The notes: generated by a model not told the origin, from the sequence alone. Positions 42,825-52,329 are shown, counted from the first letter of the stretch. The stretch is DNA of 64,000 bases from JAWPMV01 sp039819665 (GCA_039819665.1 JBCBRM010000020.1:1-64000); one strand, 5' to 3'. A program made the numbers and translations.

Positions 42825-44546
42825 TTATTGGATGAAATGTGCTTTGGATTCATAGGTAGTGATATCTAGTACCCAGCGGTCTGATTGGGCTTCAAATCCC
42901 AAATCTTTGTAATGCTCTTTCACCAGTGCATTTTTGGGAGTGGGCAGGTATTCTCCTATGATTTTTGATTTGCCAAGTTCCTGAGCCTTTTCTACCACTT
43001 TATTCAGGACATATTTTTCTACATCTCTTTTCAGAACCCGGCAACTCATGATCCAGGTATCGATAAAGAGGGCATCTTCTTGCACATCAAGAATCAGGAA
43101 ACTGATCAATCCATATTCTCCAAATTTATCTTCCAGCTTCACATAATAGCCCAATCGCTCCTCTGACGCTATGATGTCCTTGATTTGCTGCTCGTCATAG
43201 CGTACTGTTCGAAGATTGAATTGATTGGAGCGCTGACTTAATTGGGCCAAACGTGGCACATGAAAGCTATCAAAGTCGACAAAGCTTCCTTTCATTTGCA
43301 GGCTTTGGAGATAATCGGCTATAGATCCAAAGCTTTGTTTAAGCTTGGCTCTGTCTGCTTCTTCCTGGTATTTTTTTGTTCGGCCGCTATCCTCGCTGGA
43401 GAAGGAACTGGTCTCAAAGAGATTGAGTTCTTCAACAAAAGAGAGGTATTGAGCCGGATCTTCGGGTAGTTCGGGAACCGTAACATCTGGTAATTCACTT
43501 CTGACCAGATTCCTTTCGAATGGATTATCATCGAGGAAAACCATGGAATCAAATCCGATGTTGAGGACCTGTTGAATGAAACGAATGTTATCTGCTTTAT
43601 TTTCCCAATTGGCTACGAAAACCGAAATATCATCGAGCCGCAGTACCATCTCTGGATGCTTCTCGAAAGGCTCCTTAGCCACTGATTCTGTATTCTTGCT
43701 GCAAATGGCGAGGATGATTCCTCTATCTTTGAGTTGCTTCGCCCACTGCTGCAATTCGTTGAATGCTTTTCCAATTCCTAAATCTCCCACCTGAATCCCT
43801 TCCAATCCATCGTCTCCAATGATGCCTCCCCAGGTCGTATTATCCAGATCGAGGATGAGGCATTTCTTAAATCTGCCATAGATACTCAATACAATATCCA
43901 CCATATTCCTGGCCAAAAGTGGGACAAAGTCCAGGCTTTCGGGCATGCTGGCATTGATGTAGGTTTTGGTATCGTGTGCGAAATTTTGGCCTTTTAGGTG
44001 CTGGAGGGATGCAACATCATTGATAAAGACATTGTCATACTCCTGTGCCAGAACCATAAGTTCGAAATTGAGTTTCCTCAACTGATAGGTCCAGGATAGT
44101 TGAACTTTATTTCCATAGTTACCAAATACACGATCCTTGATCTCCGGGAAATTGGAGATGATGATGCGTGAAGATGAACGAGCATTTATACTTTCTATAT
44201 AGTGTTTGAATTGGAAAATGCAATGTTTGGCGAAATCTGCTTTCTTTTCAAGAGGGGTCTTTCCAAACTTGGCCCTAAGCTTATAGCTAGTTTTATGGAT
44301 ACATACATAATCCGATTTGTGCTCATAGAAGTCAGAATTTGGATCATTCACCTGAAGGTCTATTTGGTCATAATCGCCTTCATACAATTGGATATCAATT
44401 TTCCTTTCATAGCCATAACCTCTGATGGCCTGTCCCAGTAGTTGGGTAGCAGCATCCCCCAAGAGAGATAGTTTGAGTTGAGGTAATGATCCATGATCTT
44501 TTTTCAAGTTTTTCTTGAGGGCCCGAAAGCTATATGTATTTGTCAT
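42825..44546 (-). CDS. FkbH-like HAD-superfamily protein
   Basis: A 573-residue protein with a SGNH-like N-terminal half and a HAD phosphatase-type core: CLILDLDNTTWGGIIGDDG holds the DxD catalytic pair, followed by ICSKNTES and VFLDDNPFERNLVRS, then a GNAT-like acyltransferase tail (SFLILDVQEDALFIDTWIMS, CRVLKRDVEKYVLNKV). FkbH enzymes turn 1,3-bisphosphoglycerate into glyceryl-S-ACP, giving three-carbon units for polyketide or surface-sugar modification. An ACP gene lies 170 bases away on the opposite strand, which supports this role. What the glyceryl group is put on is unknown. Confidence 0.88.
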   Translation of the reverse strand: MTNTYSFRALKKNLKKDHGSLPQLKLSLLGDAATQLLGQAIRGYGYERKIDIQLYEGDYDQIDLQVNDPNSDFYEHKSDYVCIHKTSYKLRAKFGKTPLEKKADFAKHCIFQFKHYIESINARSSSRIIISNFPEIKDRVFGNYGNKVQLSWTYQLRKLNFELMVLAQEYDNVFINDVASLQHLKGQNFAHDTKTYINASMPESLDFVPLLARNMVDIVLSIYGRFKKCLILDLDNTTWGGIIGDDGLEGIQVGDLGIGKAFNELQQWAKQLKDRGIILAICSKNTESVAKEPFEKHPEMVLRLDDISVFVANWENKADNIRFIQQVLNIGFDSMVFLDDNPFERNLVRSELPDVTVPELPEDPAQYLSFVEELNLFETSSFSSEDSGRTKKYQEEADRAKLKQSFGSIADYLQSLQMKGSFVDFDSFHVPRLAQLSQRSNQFNLRTVRYDEQQIKDIIASEERLGYYVKLEDKFGEYGLISFLILDVQEDALFIDTWIMSCRVLKRDVEKYVLNKVVEKAQELGKSKIIGEYLPTPKNALVKEHYKDLGFEAQSDRWVLDITTYESKAHFIQ

Positions 44547-44716
44547 GTAATGTTCGATTTTCTATTGAGGTAACAAGCTTACTATTAAAGCCTAAAATCA
44601 AAAAGTACATTGATTGTAAAATATTACAGAAAAAATAAACACCTGTAATATTTATTTACTTCTTGATTATTAATATCCTCTAAATAGCCTTTGTTTCGAG
44701 GCAAAATCATACAAAC
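44547..44716. promoter_or_regulatory. divergent promoter region with an 11-bp inverted repeat
   Basis: Between the FkbH-like and ACP genes. AAATATTACAG (44619-44629) and CTGTAATATTT (44643-44653) are perfect reverse complements 13 bases apart, a good shape for a dimeric regulator that would control both directions. Overall very AT-rich. Confidence 0.55.
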
Positions 44717-44971
44717 ATGGACAAACAAGCCGTATTACAAGCTCTTAATGAAATTTATGTAGATGTATTGGACAATGAGGAAATCGTTCTTTCTCCGGAA
44801 ACAGTAGCCGCAGACATTGAAGAATGGGATTCATTGAGCCATATACAGCTAATTGTTTCAGTAGAAAAGCACTTTAAACTACAGTTCAAGACACAAGAAG
44901 TGCAGGAATTTGCCAATGTTGGTTCCATTTGTGATGCTATACTAGTAAGAGTAAACGCTGAACTCGGATAA
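44717..44971 (+). CDS. acyl carrier protein
   Basis: An 84-residue carrier protein. The phosphopantetheine site is EEWDSLSHIQLIVSVEKHF, with Ser39 in the DSL motif; the four-helix layout and acidic character are standard. It is not the housekeeping FabF-linked ACP, since no fatty-acid genes are near; the divergent FkbH-like gene and the methyltransferase 40 bases downstream make it a dedicated carrier for a glyceryl or acyl unit. Confidence 0.93.
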   Translation: MDKQAVLQALNEIYVDVLDNEEIVLSPETVAADIEEWDSLSHIQLIVSVEKHFKLQFKTQEVQEFANVGSICDAILVRVNAELG

Positions 44972-45011
44972 TTCTCCCATTCCCCTTTATCCATATCCCT
45001 ATCATCAACCC

Positions 45012-45911
45012 ATGAGAGTAATCGAACAATTAGTTGAAGAAATCTCGCATCTCGACGCAAAACATGCCAAAAAGCTCAAACGTGAATTGAAGGAGCGTGA
45101 CGAAGATTTTTTTTTACATGCAGATCGTTTTTATGAGGCCTTTATGGATTTCTGGCGAAGTCAGGAAATCCCGATGGATCATGTAGCCTCCTGCTATGTG
45201 AAAATGCGGGAAGATATGAATGAACTGTATAAGGACTTTGTAAAACATGAGCAATATCCCAATACTTCATTCGAAGCGGTAAATGAGGCCATATATAACC
45301 AACCGGAGATCATGGATTATCACATGCATGGACTTACGTTGGCGCAATTTCTTTGGCCGGATCAGTATGAGCGTTTCCATTTTTTCTCTCGCTTTTTGGA
45401 AAGAGAACAGCTTCCAATCAAAAAATACCTGGAAGTGGGTGCTGGGCATGGACTTTACCTTTTGGAAGCTGTAAGAATCATTGGAAAAGAAACGAAATAC
45501 GACGTCGTTGATATTAGCCCGACTTCTCTGGAGATGTCCAAGAGCTTGATTCAGGAGGAAGGAATCAATTTTTATTTACAAAATATCTTCGATATGAACC
45601 CAGAGGATAAGTACGGACTTATCACGATGGGCGAACTTATCGAGCATTTAGAAGATCCCCTTTCCATGTTGGTGAAAGCGCGTGATCTTCTGACAGAATC
45701 GGGATTGATCTATATGACAACCCCAGCAAATGCACCCATGATTGACCATATTTATCTGTTTAGAAATGCGGATGAAATTCGGGATCTGGTTCGTGAAGCA
45801 GGTCTTGAAATTGTAGAAGAGACGCATATGTATACAGATAATATGTCGAAAGAGGTAGCAGAGCGATTTAAATTACCCATGATGTATGCGGCCTTTCTGC
45901 GCAGGGCATGA
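45012..45911 (+). CDS. SAM-dependent methyltransferase
   Basis: A 299-residue class I methyltransferase. The SAM site is YLEVGAGHGLYLLEAV at about residues 138-153; DVVDISPTSLEMSK is motif II, and MGELIEHLEDPLSMLVKARDLL is the post-motif typical of UbiG/BioC-like enzymes. The first 120 residues are an extra helical region not seen in the minimal fold. It begins 40 bases after the ACP gene and ends before a strong terminator, so it is probably co-transcribed. It may methylate the carrier-bound unit or its product. Confidence 0.85.
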   Translation: MRVIEQLVEEISHLDAKHAKKLKRELKERDEDFFLHADRFYEAFMDFWRSQEIPMDHVASCYVKMREDMNELYKDFVKHEQYPNTSFEAVNEAIYNQPEIMDYHMHGLTLAQFLWPDQYERFHFFSRFLEREQLPIKKYLEVGAGHGLYLLEAVRIIGKETKYDVVDISPTSLEMSKSLIQEEGINFYLQNIFDMNPEDKYGLITMGELIEHLEDPLSMLVKARDLLTESGLIYMTTPANAPMIDHIYLFRNADEIRDLVREAGLEIVEETHMYTDNMSKEVAERFKLPMMYAAFLRRA

Positions 45912-45937
45912 GTGTATTAAGATTAGGATGATAGGAA

Positions 45938-45970
45938 TGAAAAAGGCAGCGATGGGTCGCTGCCTTTTTC
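45938..45970 (+). terminator. intrinsic terminator of the ACP-methyltransferase unit
   Basis: AAAAAGGCAGCGA and TCGCTGCCTTTTT are perfect complements around a TGGG loop. Confidence 0.93.
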
Positions 45971-46000
45971 TGTTTAGAAAGATTTAAATATCTTGCTCAT

Positions 46001-46885
46001 ATGAGGGCCGATATTCCCAGCATATCTTTTCGACCAGCTACTGAAAACCTCCAGCTTGAAATTGTAAAAGTAGAGGAGCTGTTTTCTCGAAAGCTTGACC
46101 AACTCAAGCATAACCCTCAACAACCGCATCGTCCCAGCTTTAACATTCTCCTCCTGCCTATGGAAGGGAAGGGGAAGCATATGGTCGACTTTCAGGAATA
46201 TTCTCTGGCAGCTGGTGATGTTTTGATGATAGCGAAAGGCCAGGTGCATGCCTTTGAAAAGAGTCCTCAATACAAAGGCTATCTGCTGCTGTTTACTGAA
46301 GATTTTGTTCTGCATTATTTTCCAGAAGAGACTTTAAAACTCTTGAGTCGCCTTTACAATTATCATATCAGTTCACCCTTGTTCAAACAGCTTAGTTTTG
46401 GACAAAAATTTATTGATGAGATAAGTCGTGAACTTCTATGTGAATCTGAATTTGGGAAAAATCATCTACTTGCTGCATTGCTTTCTGTTTTTCTCCTTAG
46501 GCTGGAGCGAGAAAATCTTCATCCTGAAAAACCTGAGCAAAAGCAGGGGCAATATGAGGTATTTAATTCCTTTCGCTTACTGGTTGAAAAGAATTTTGCC
46601 AAAACCCGAAATGGCTTGGATTATGCTGATAAGCTTTCCCTTTCATATAAAAGCCTTAATAAACTCTGCAAGGGATTTACCGGAAAAACCGCCAAGCAAT
46701 TTATCGATGACTACCTCATGCTGGAGGCGAAAAGAAACCTATTAGCGAGTAGCCTTTCTGTCAAAGAAATCTCTTACAAAATGGGCTTTGATGAGTTGAG
46801 TAATTTTGTGAAGTTCTTCAAGAAGCATCTTGCCATTACTCCAAATGCTTTTCGGGAGCAGGATTTGTTCAGGGTACAGAATTGA
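46001..46885 (+). CDS. AraC-family transcriptional regulator
   Basis: A 294-residue regulator. The N-terminal 150 residues are a cupin-like sensor (FNILLLPMEGKGKHMVDFQEYSLAAGDVLMIAKGQVHAFE), the C-terminal 100 a double helix-turn-helix (YADKLSLSYKSLNKLCKGFTGKTAKQFIDDYLMLEAKRNLL, then SVKEISYKMGFDELSNFVKFFKKHLAITPNAFRE), with the AraC signature. The sensor ligand is unknown. It lies directly before the double SnoaL gene on the same strand, which is its most likely target or partner. Confidence 0.93.
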   Translation: MRADIPSISFRPATENLQLEIVKVEELFSRKLDQLKHNPQQPHRPSFNILLLPMEGKGKHMVDFQEYSLAAGDVLMIAKGQVHAFEKSPQYKGYLLLFTEDFVLHYFPEETLKLLSRLYNYHISSPLFKQLSFGQKFIDEISRELLCESEFGKNHLLAALLSVFLLRLERENLHPEKPEQKQGQYEVFNSFRLLVEKNFAKTRNGLDYADKLSLSYKSLNKLCKGFTGKTAKQFIDDYLMLEAKRNLLASSLSVKEISYKMGFDELSNFVKFFKKHLAITPNAFREQDLFRVQN

Positions 46886-46969
46886 CCTCTTTTTTGCCTA
46901 GATTTACCTAGCTATTATTTTGATGATTGCAGACTTTTGTTTCAATCAATAAAATTGAAACAATTAATT

Positions 46970-47752
46970 ATGGGCCAAAAACTCGAAAACGCAAAGAACC
47001 TCTATCTCGAAGGGATTAGAGATGGAAATTATAAAGAAGCTGTTTACAAATATACCGGCGACCGCTACACGCAGCACAGTACCGGGGTAAAAGATGGACA
47101 GGAAGGTTTTATCGAATTTTTTGGAGAATTTGTGAAAAGGTGTCCAAAGCGAGATATCCAGATTGTACGGGGATGGGAAGATGGAAATAAAGTCTTTCTA
47201 CAAGCCTACCAGAATATCAATGAGGGAGAAGCAGAATGGGTTACGACGGATTTCTTTGATTATGATGAAAATGATAAAATCGTTGAGCATTGGGATGTGA
47301 TTTCCGCCTATGCTCCTATGACTCCCTCGGGGCATACCTCTGTTGATGGGCCCACCGAAATAACTGATCTGGATAAAACGGAAGAGAATAAGAAGCTGGT
47401 AGAAAACCTCATCAAGGATGCCTTGATGCTGGGAGGAGATCCTTCAAAATTAGATCAGTATATATCCAAGGACACTTATATTCAGCATAATAAAGATGTG
47501 CGAGACGGCTTTGAGTCTTTTTATGAACTCGCCAATGCACCCAATCCACCTCTTCGTTACGAGGAGATAGTTTTGCTGCTGGGGAAAGGAAACTTTGTTT
47601 CCACTTTATGCAAAGCTCGATGGAAGGATGACAAAATTGATCAGGAATACGCTCAAGTAGATATTTTCCGCATAGAAAACGGAAAAGTAGTGGAGCACTG
47701 GGACAATGTAGAGCCCGTGCCCGAGAATCCGGTAAATGGTGGTAAGTTTTAA
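46970..47752 (+). CDS. tandem SnoaL/NTF2-like domain protein
   Basis: A 260-residue cytoplasmic protein with two SnoaL-like domains in a row. The first contains YTQHSTGVKDGQEGFIEFFGEF and VTTDFFDYDENDKIVEHWDVI; the second repeats the pattern as YIQHNKDVRDGFESFYEL and QVDIFRIENGKVVEHWDNVE. In single-domain relatives the conserved His-Trp-Asp region forms a small-molecule cavity; no reaction can be named. ATG 46970 (MGQKLENAKN) is chosen over an upstream start at 46937. Its stop is 8 bases from the convergent ispG stop. Confidence 0.85.
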   Translation: MGQKLENAKNLYLEGIRDGNYKEAVYKYTGDRYTQHSTGVKDGQEGFIEFFGEFVKRCPKRDIQIVRGWEDGNKVFLQAYQNINEGEAEWVTTDFFDYDENDKIVEHWDVISAYAPMTPSGHTSVDGPTEITDLDKTEENKKLVENLIKDALMLGGDPSKLDQYISKDTYIQHNKDVRDGFESFYELANAPNPPLRYEEIVLLLGKGNFVSTLCKARWKDDKIDQEYAQVDIFRIENGKVVEHWDNVEPVPENPVNGGKF

Positions 47753-47760
47753 GTAATCAC

Positions 47761-49761
47761 TTAGGAAACGGACTGAATCTCTCCAGCTGGTTCCACCCAA
47801 TTCCCGTCCTCACGGATCAAGTCGATAAGTTTATCAACGGCATGTTCTGTGGGGACTCCTTTTTCTATCACTTCTTTTCCTCTGTACAAGGAGATTTTTC
47901 CAGGTCCGACTCCGACATAACCGTAATCGGCATCAGCCATTTCTCCGGGGCCGTTTACAATACAACCCATAATACCGATTTTTACTCCTTTGAGGTGTTC
48001 GGTGCGCTTACGGATTCTTGCTGTCGTTTCAACCAGATCAAAAAGGGTTCTTCCGCAAGAAGGACAGGAGATATATTCGGTTTTGGTGATTCTAAGTCGG
48101 GCCAGTTGCAGCATACCAAAGGCTGTGCGGATGCGGCAGCTGTCAGCCTTCTCCATCCACAATCCTTCAATCAAACCATCTACCAGCAAACTACTGCCAT
48201 TGCTACTCAAAGCTAATTGGGTTTTCGCCTCCTCATCAATTCTCACAAATTCCTGCAAATCCTCATCTGAATAATAGTCAAAGCTATCAGACAGGCTCAT
48301 TTTCAGGATAAAAGGTGCCTTTACTCCCGCTTCCATCAATCCATAAATCATTTGCCTCCAGTCGTAGGAAGGCAAAGGAGAATCAGAAGCCAGGACAAAG
48401 GAACAGTTTTCATAGTCCTGAACATTTTCGGTTACTTCTTTCCAGTTTTCGAGATGGACTTGGACGAAATTGAGGCTTTCGCTCGCTTCGGACTTTTCAT
48501 TCCAGGCCTTGGGAGATTCGAAGAAAGGGAAATTCGTATCATTATCTGCCAGCATGCGCCAAGTATCAAAATCGTAGATACGCTTTAATCCACCCGGCAA
48601 TTCATAAGGAACTACTTGTGAACCCAGATAGGCATAATCCGAAGCAACATCTGAGAAATTATATTTGTCGAGGGCTTCTACATAGCTATATCCGATTTCG
48701 GACAGGGCAGAGGCATCTTCGCAATTGTGCCTAATATCCGCAATCACTCTTGGAACTTGTTTGGCTCCCAGATTGAGTACCTCTATACTTTCTCTTCTTT
48801 TAAATTCAAAAGGATTGAAAGGAAGCAAAAGGCCACTTTCATCCATATCCCTCTTGCGCAATTCCCGGGCTTGCTCTACAAAATGCTTTACCAGGAAGTT
48901 AGCGACCGGCATTTCGTGCTCGGGCTCTTCGGTCAGTGAAACACGAACGGTATCACCGATCCCATCCATCAGTAAAGTTCCGATGCCGAGTGCAGACTTT
49001 ATTCTCCCATCTTCGCCTTCACCTGCTTCTGTAACTCCAAGGTGCAAAGGATATACGTGGCCGTTTTTCAACATTTCTTCCATCAACAAGCGATAAGCCT
49101 GCACCATAACCTGAGGATTGGACGCTTTCATGGAAACACAGAGGTTTCTGAAATTATGGTCCTCGCAGATACGGATAAATTCGAGGGCAGACTCAACCAT
49201 GCCTAAAGCTGTATCCCCATAGCGACTCATGATGCGATCTGAAAGGGAACCATGATTGGTCCCTATTCGCATAGCCGTTCCTTCTTCTTTGCATATTTTT
49301 ACCAGAGGAGAAAAACGTTTATAAATACGGTCCAATTCGTTCTGGTAACTGGCATCCGTATAGTCTATCTCAGCAAATTTCTTTTTGTCGGCATAGTTTC
49401 CGGGATTGACTCGAACTTTCTCTACAATCCTTGCAGCAATCTCAGCAGCATTTGGGGTAAAATGGATGTCTGCTACTAGCGGGACCTTACAACCTCTGGC
49501 TCTGAGTTCTTTTTTTATCTCTGCCAGGTTATGGGCTTCTTTTTTGCTAGGTGCAGTAATGCGGACATATTCACATCCGGCTTCTACCATGCGAATGCTT
49601 TGCTCGACTGTACCCAAAGTATCCATAGTGTCTGTCGTGGTCATGGATTGGATACGTATGGGATTATTTCCTCCAACGGGTACATCGCCTATTTGGACTT
49701 CTGCGGAAGGAATTCTTTGGTAAGAAAAGTGTTTGTGTGAATATGAATTCTTGCTCTGCAT
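47761..49761 (-). CDS. ispG: (E)-4-hydroxy-3-methylbut-2-enyl-diphosphate synthase, large form
   Basis: A 666-residue IspG of the MEP pathway. The TIM-barrel half has GGNNPIRIQSMTTTDT and CKVPLVADIHFTPNAA; the iron-sulfur half has CPSCGRTLFDL and GIMGCIVNGPGEMADADYGYVG, giving the three cluster cysteines. It is much longer than the E. coli enzyme because an extra domain (about residues 280-530) is inserted between the two halves, as in plants and Bacteroidota. Complements ispH at 26307. No operon partners; the - strand box upstream (49822-49830) is an imperfect match to TAnnTTTG. Confidence 0.95.
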   Translation of the reverse strand: MQSKNSYSHKHFSYQRIPSAEVQIGDVPVGGNNPIRIQSMTTTDTMDTLGTVEQSIRMVEAGCEYVRITAPSKKEAHNLAEIKKELRARGCKVPLVADIHFTPNAAEIAARIVEKVRVNPGNYADKKKFAEIDYTDASYQNELDRIYKRFSPLVKICKEEGTAMRIGTNHGSLSDRIMSRYGDTALGMVESALEFIRICEDHNFRNLCVSMKASNPQVMVQAYRLLMEEMLKNGHVYPLHLGVTEAGEGEDGRIKSALGIGTLLMDGIGDTVRVSLTEEPEHEMPVANFLVKHFVEQARELRKRDMDESGLLLPFNPFEFKRRESIEVLNLGAKQVPRVIADIRHNCEDASALSEIGYSYVEALDKYNFSDVASDYAYLGSQVVPYELPGGLKRIYDFDTWRMLADNDTNFPFFESPKAWNEKSEASESLNFVQVHLENWKEVTENVQDYENCSFVLASDSPLPSYDWRQMIYGLMEAGVKAPFILKMSLSDSFDYYSDEDLQEFVRIDEEAKTQLALSSNGSSLLVDGLIEGLWMEKADSCRIRTAFGMLQLARLRITKTEYISCPSCGRTLFDLVETTARIRKRTEHLKGVKIGIMGCIVNGPGEMADADYGYVGVGPGKISLYRGKEVIEKGVPTEHAVDKLIDLIREDGNWVEPAGEIQSVS

Positions 49762-50404
49762 ATTTTCGAATTTGGACGGGGATAAATTTCAGGATTCTCC
49801 TTCGTTTATCCTAAGAACTATTTACGGCAAAGATGGTTTTTAGATAGTATTTTTTATATGAGCTCCCTTTTTTGTCAGATAAAGAACCGATTTTTTCTCC
49901 CGTTTTTAGGAATTTCTCGGTGCAGGTAGAAAAGGTAGCGAAAATGTAATCTGATTACACATTTTTTAGGGTGAAAGAGAAGATACTGGAATCATTCGCT
50001 TTTTGATGGTACAAAAGTGAGCAGAAATTGAGTTAAATCGATGATTCTGGATAGTATGGATTGATTAGTAGATGAGTTGCTTCGGAAATAGTATGTTATA
50101 ATTCTTGTGAAAACGTTTGGTCATTGTGCGGGTATAATGATATTTTTGAAAATCGAATGCAAGAAAACTTAAGTTTGGCTTAAAAAAAGTGGGATTGCGT
50201 TCCTAAAAACTGAAAACTCAAACTTGAAAAATCAAAACTGAGAAGTGAAAAATGAAAACGGGGTAATCAAAAAGTAAAATTGCTTATTCCATTTTTGTAA
50301 ATTGAACCATCAGCTTGAATAAAGATCTATAAAATCCTTTCTCATACTTCGCTTACCGACCTTCATTACACAAAATTACCCAGGAGTTAAAAAACTCAAA
50401 CCTT
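49762..50404. other. 643-base AT-rich intergenic region
   Basis: Between divergent ispG and the helical-protein gene. No gene, tRNA or strong hairpin was found. A purine-rich low-complexity stretch at about 50205-50268 repeats short words such as GAAAA, AAACT and TGAAAA on one strand. The + strand probably holds the promoter of the 50405 gene; a CATTTTTG near 50292 is only a partial -7 box. Confidence 0.4.
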
Positions 50405-51859
50405 ATGGATTTATACAAAATAATCAGTCAGCTCACAGATGAAGAATTCGATGAGATTCACGGTAACTTTACCGCGAATAAGGCAGAAAAGAGTGCAGCT
50501 TTTCTGAGTATCATTCGTGAGAACCCTGAGACACCTGACAAACAGTTCTTAGACGAATTCGACATTTCCCCCTCTGCTTTCTATGTACTTAAATCTCGTT
50601 TAAACCAGAAAATCGAGACCTTCCTCCTTAATAGAGTGGGTGATCCTAACCTGCACGTGATGCGGAGGGTTTTGAATGTGAACGATCTGGTTTTTAACAA
50701 TCCTCGTGAAATTTCAGTAGCAGCTTTGAGAAAGTTGGAGAAAGAGTTGCTGAAATTTGACTTCCCTTACGGTTTGATGATCGTATATAAGGAACTACAG
50801 AATCTACATGCATTTGATGATAACCACACCTATTATAAGAGTCGTTATAATCAGCAGGTTGCCTATGCGGTAGCTATGGACAAGGCAGTAGACCTCGTCG
50901 TTTCCTTTTTCCGATCCTTTGATTCCTTCCTATTAAGCCGCAAAGACAAAGATCATGTTGACATGATCCGTACGATGGAGAAGATTGATAATCTTACCAA
51001 TCTGTATGAATCACACAGATTGTACATCTTTAAGTGCATCGTACACATCTTTGCAAAATTATTCATTGAAATTCCGGAAACGATTCGCTGCGAAGTAGAA
51101 GACCTGGAGTCTATGTTCGAAAAATCTTTCGAAATTCTGGGTGAATACAAGGATGATGCTTTCTATTTGAACATCAACATCCTGTTCAACTTCCTGCGTT
51201 ACGTTTACTATGATAACAACCAGATTCGCGACAAGTCCAAGATCTTCTTTGAAACGCTGGACTTCAAAATTGAAGAGTTGTTGACGCGTTATCACTTCAA
51301 CGCCAATACTTCTCTTTTCCTATCGCGTAAGCTGCGTTACCACCAGCGCAACAATACCATCGATCAATTGATCAAGGACGTTGAGAATTATATTTCCAAG
51401 ATTGAGATTGAGCCATATCGTATCTCTTTTTTCGTGAACTACCACATGTTCATGGCTAATTCTTATTTCGTAGCCAAGGACTACAGAAAGGCTTCCCGCA
51501 TTCTGTATAATATGAGAAATGAGGTAAATCTGAGAAAACTGGTTCACGTAGACCTTGAAGTGAAATTCTTCCTCGCACTTACTTATGTATGCATGGAAGA
51601 CTTCGATCTGGCCAATCAGTTGATTTTGAGTTTACAGCGTCAGCTTCGTAAGAGCACCATGGCTCGCTATGAGCATGCCAAGGTATTGCTAAAAATACTT
51701 AGCGTAGCACTGGGTGGCAAACCTCGTACTCGTACCAAAAACCTCCGAATCAACATTGACAAGTGGAAAGAAATGAATGTTGGTAGATATGCAATGTTGA
51801 ATGACATTGATTTAGAAGCGGTTTTTTTACGTGAAGAAACCAGTACGCTGGTGATGTAA
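50405..51859 (+). CDS. helical-repeat protein, unrecognised
   Basis: A 484-residue cytoplasmic protein I do not recognise. It is almost all helix: an N-terminal winged-helix-like segment (TANKAEKSAAFLSIIRE, then FDISPSAFYVLKSRLNQKIETFLL), followed by about 12 helices in a TPR-like arrangement (AFYLNINILFNFLRYVYYDN, YRISFFVNYHMFMANSYFVA, KDYRKASRILYNMRNEVNL, KFFLALTYVCMEDFDLANQ) and a basic tail (KPRTRTKNLRINIDKWKE). No signal peptide or membrane segment. Codon choice is smoother than its neighbours (many CGT, CTG and AAC codons), which may mean strong expression. Alone, with a large upstream region and its own terminator. Confidence 0.75.
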   Translation: MDLYKIISQLTDEEFDEIHGNFTANKAEKSAAFLSIIRENPETPDKQFLDEFDISPSAFYVLKSRLNQKIETFLLNRVGDPNLHVMRRVLNVNDLVFNNPREISVAALRKLEKELLKFDFPYGLMIVYKELQNLHAFDDNHTYYKSRYNQQVAYAVAMDKAVDLVVSFFRSFDSFLLSRKDKDHVDMIRTMEKIDNLTNLYESHRLYIFKCIVHIFAKLFIEIPETIRCEVEDLESMFEKSFEILGEYKDDAFYLNINILFNFLRYVYYDNNQIRDKSKIFFETLDFKIEELLTRYHFNANTSLFLSRKLRYHQRNNTIDQLIKDVENYISKIEIEPYRISFFVNYHMFMANSYFVAKDYRKASRILYNMRNEVNLRKLVHVDLEVKFFLALTYVCMEDFDLANQLILSLQRQLRKSTMARYEHAKVLLKILSVALGGKPRTRTKNLRINIDKWKEMNVGRYAMLNDIDLEAVFLREETSTLVM

Positions 51860-51886
51860 AACGATACTGAACGAATAGTATATGAT

Positions 51887-51920
51887 AAAGATCCTCCGCC
51901 TTTGGCGGGGGACCTTTTTT
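51887..51920 (+). terminator. intrinsic terminator of the helical-protein gene
   Basis: AAAGATCCTCCGCC pairs with GGCGGGGGACCTTT (one mismatch, one G-T) around a short loop, followed by a run of seven T. Confidence 0.88.
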
Positions 51921-51921
51921 T

Positions 51922-52250
51922 GACCCCTCCGGAGTAGGCCACGTTCCCCTCAAGGAATGGAACGCGCAGCAGGCCGATCTGTGATTTGCTACTACTTAGC
52001 TCGCTATGTCCCATTTTAAGGGGACGTTTGGCGAAAAGGGGTTGATGATCGAATACACTGAAAGGCGAGCTTAGATTAAAACTCTGGGGCGAGAAATTTC
52101 GCTGGGTGTATTGAACCCCTCCGCGCTAGCAAACCTCCCCTTTTTCGTCGAAAAAGGGGAGTGACACAATTCCAGATTCATTCAAATTGCCGTATGTGCG
52201 TTGTTTCCCTGATTGAGCACAAAAAGGGAAACGGGGCTGGTGCGGAAGGG
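51922..52250. repeat. cluster of three ACCCYTCCG-hairpin elements
   Basis: Copy 2 (51922-51964): GACCCCTCCGG followed by CGTTCC...GGAACG. Copy 3 (52113-52162): GAACCCCTCCGC followed by the perfect hairpin CTCCCCTTTTT-CGTCG-AAAAAGGGGAG. Copy 4 runs on the - strand (about 52250 to 52200): GGAACCCTTCCGC followed by GTTTCCCTT and its complement. All share the layout of the element at 13662. They fill the 470-base gap between convergent genes, which holds no gene. Confidence 0.55.
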
Positions 52251-52329
52251 TTCCAAGGGTACCAAAAAAACATGCCTCACCTAAGTGAAGCATGTTTCCC
52301 AGGAAATTCCTGTTTGTTGTGTGTTATGT

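Noticed and set aside
50205..50268. CRISPR array or tandem repeat in the purine-rich stretch
   Set aside because: The short words recur irregularly, with no fixed repeat length and no spacers.
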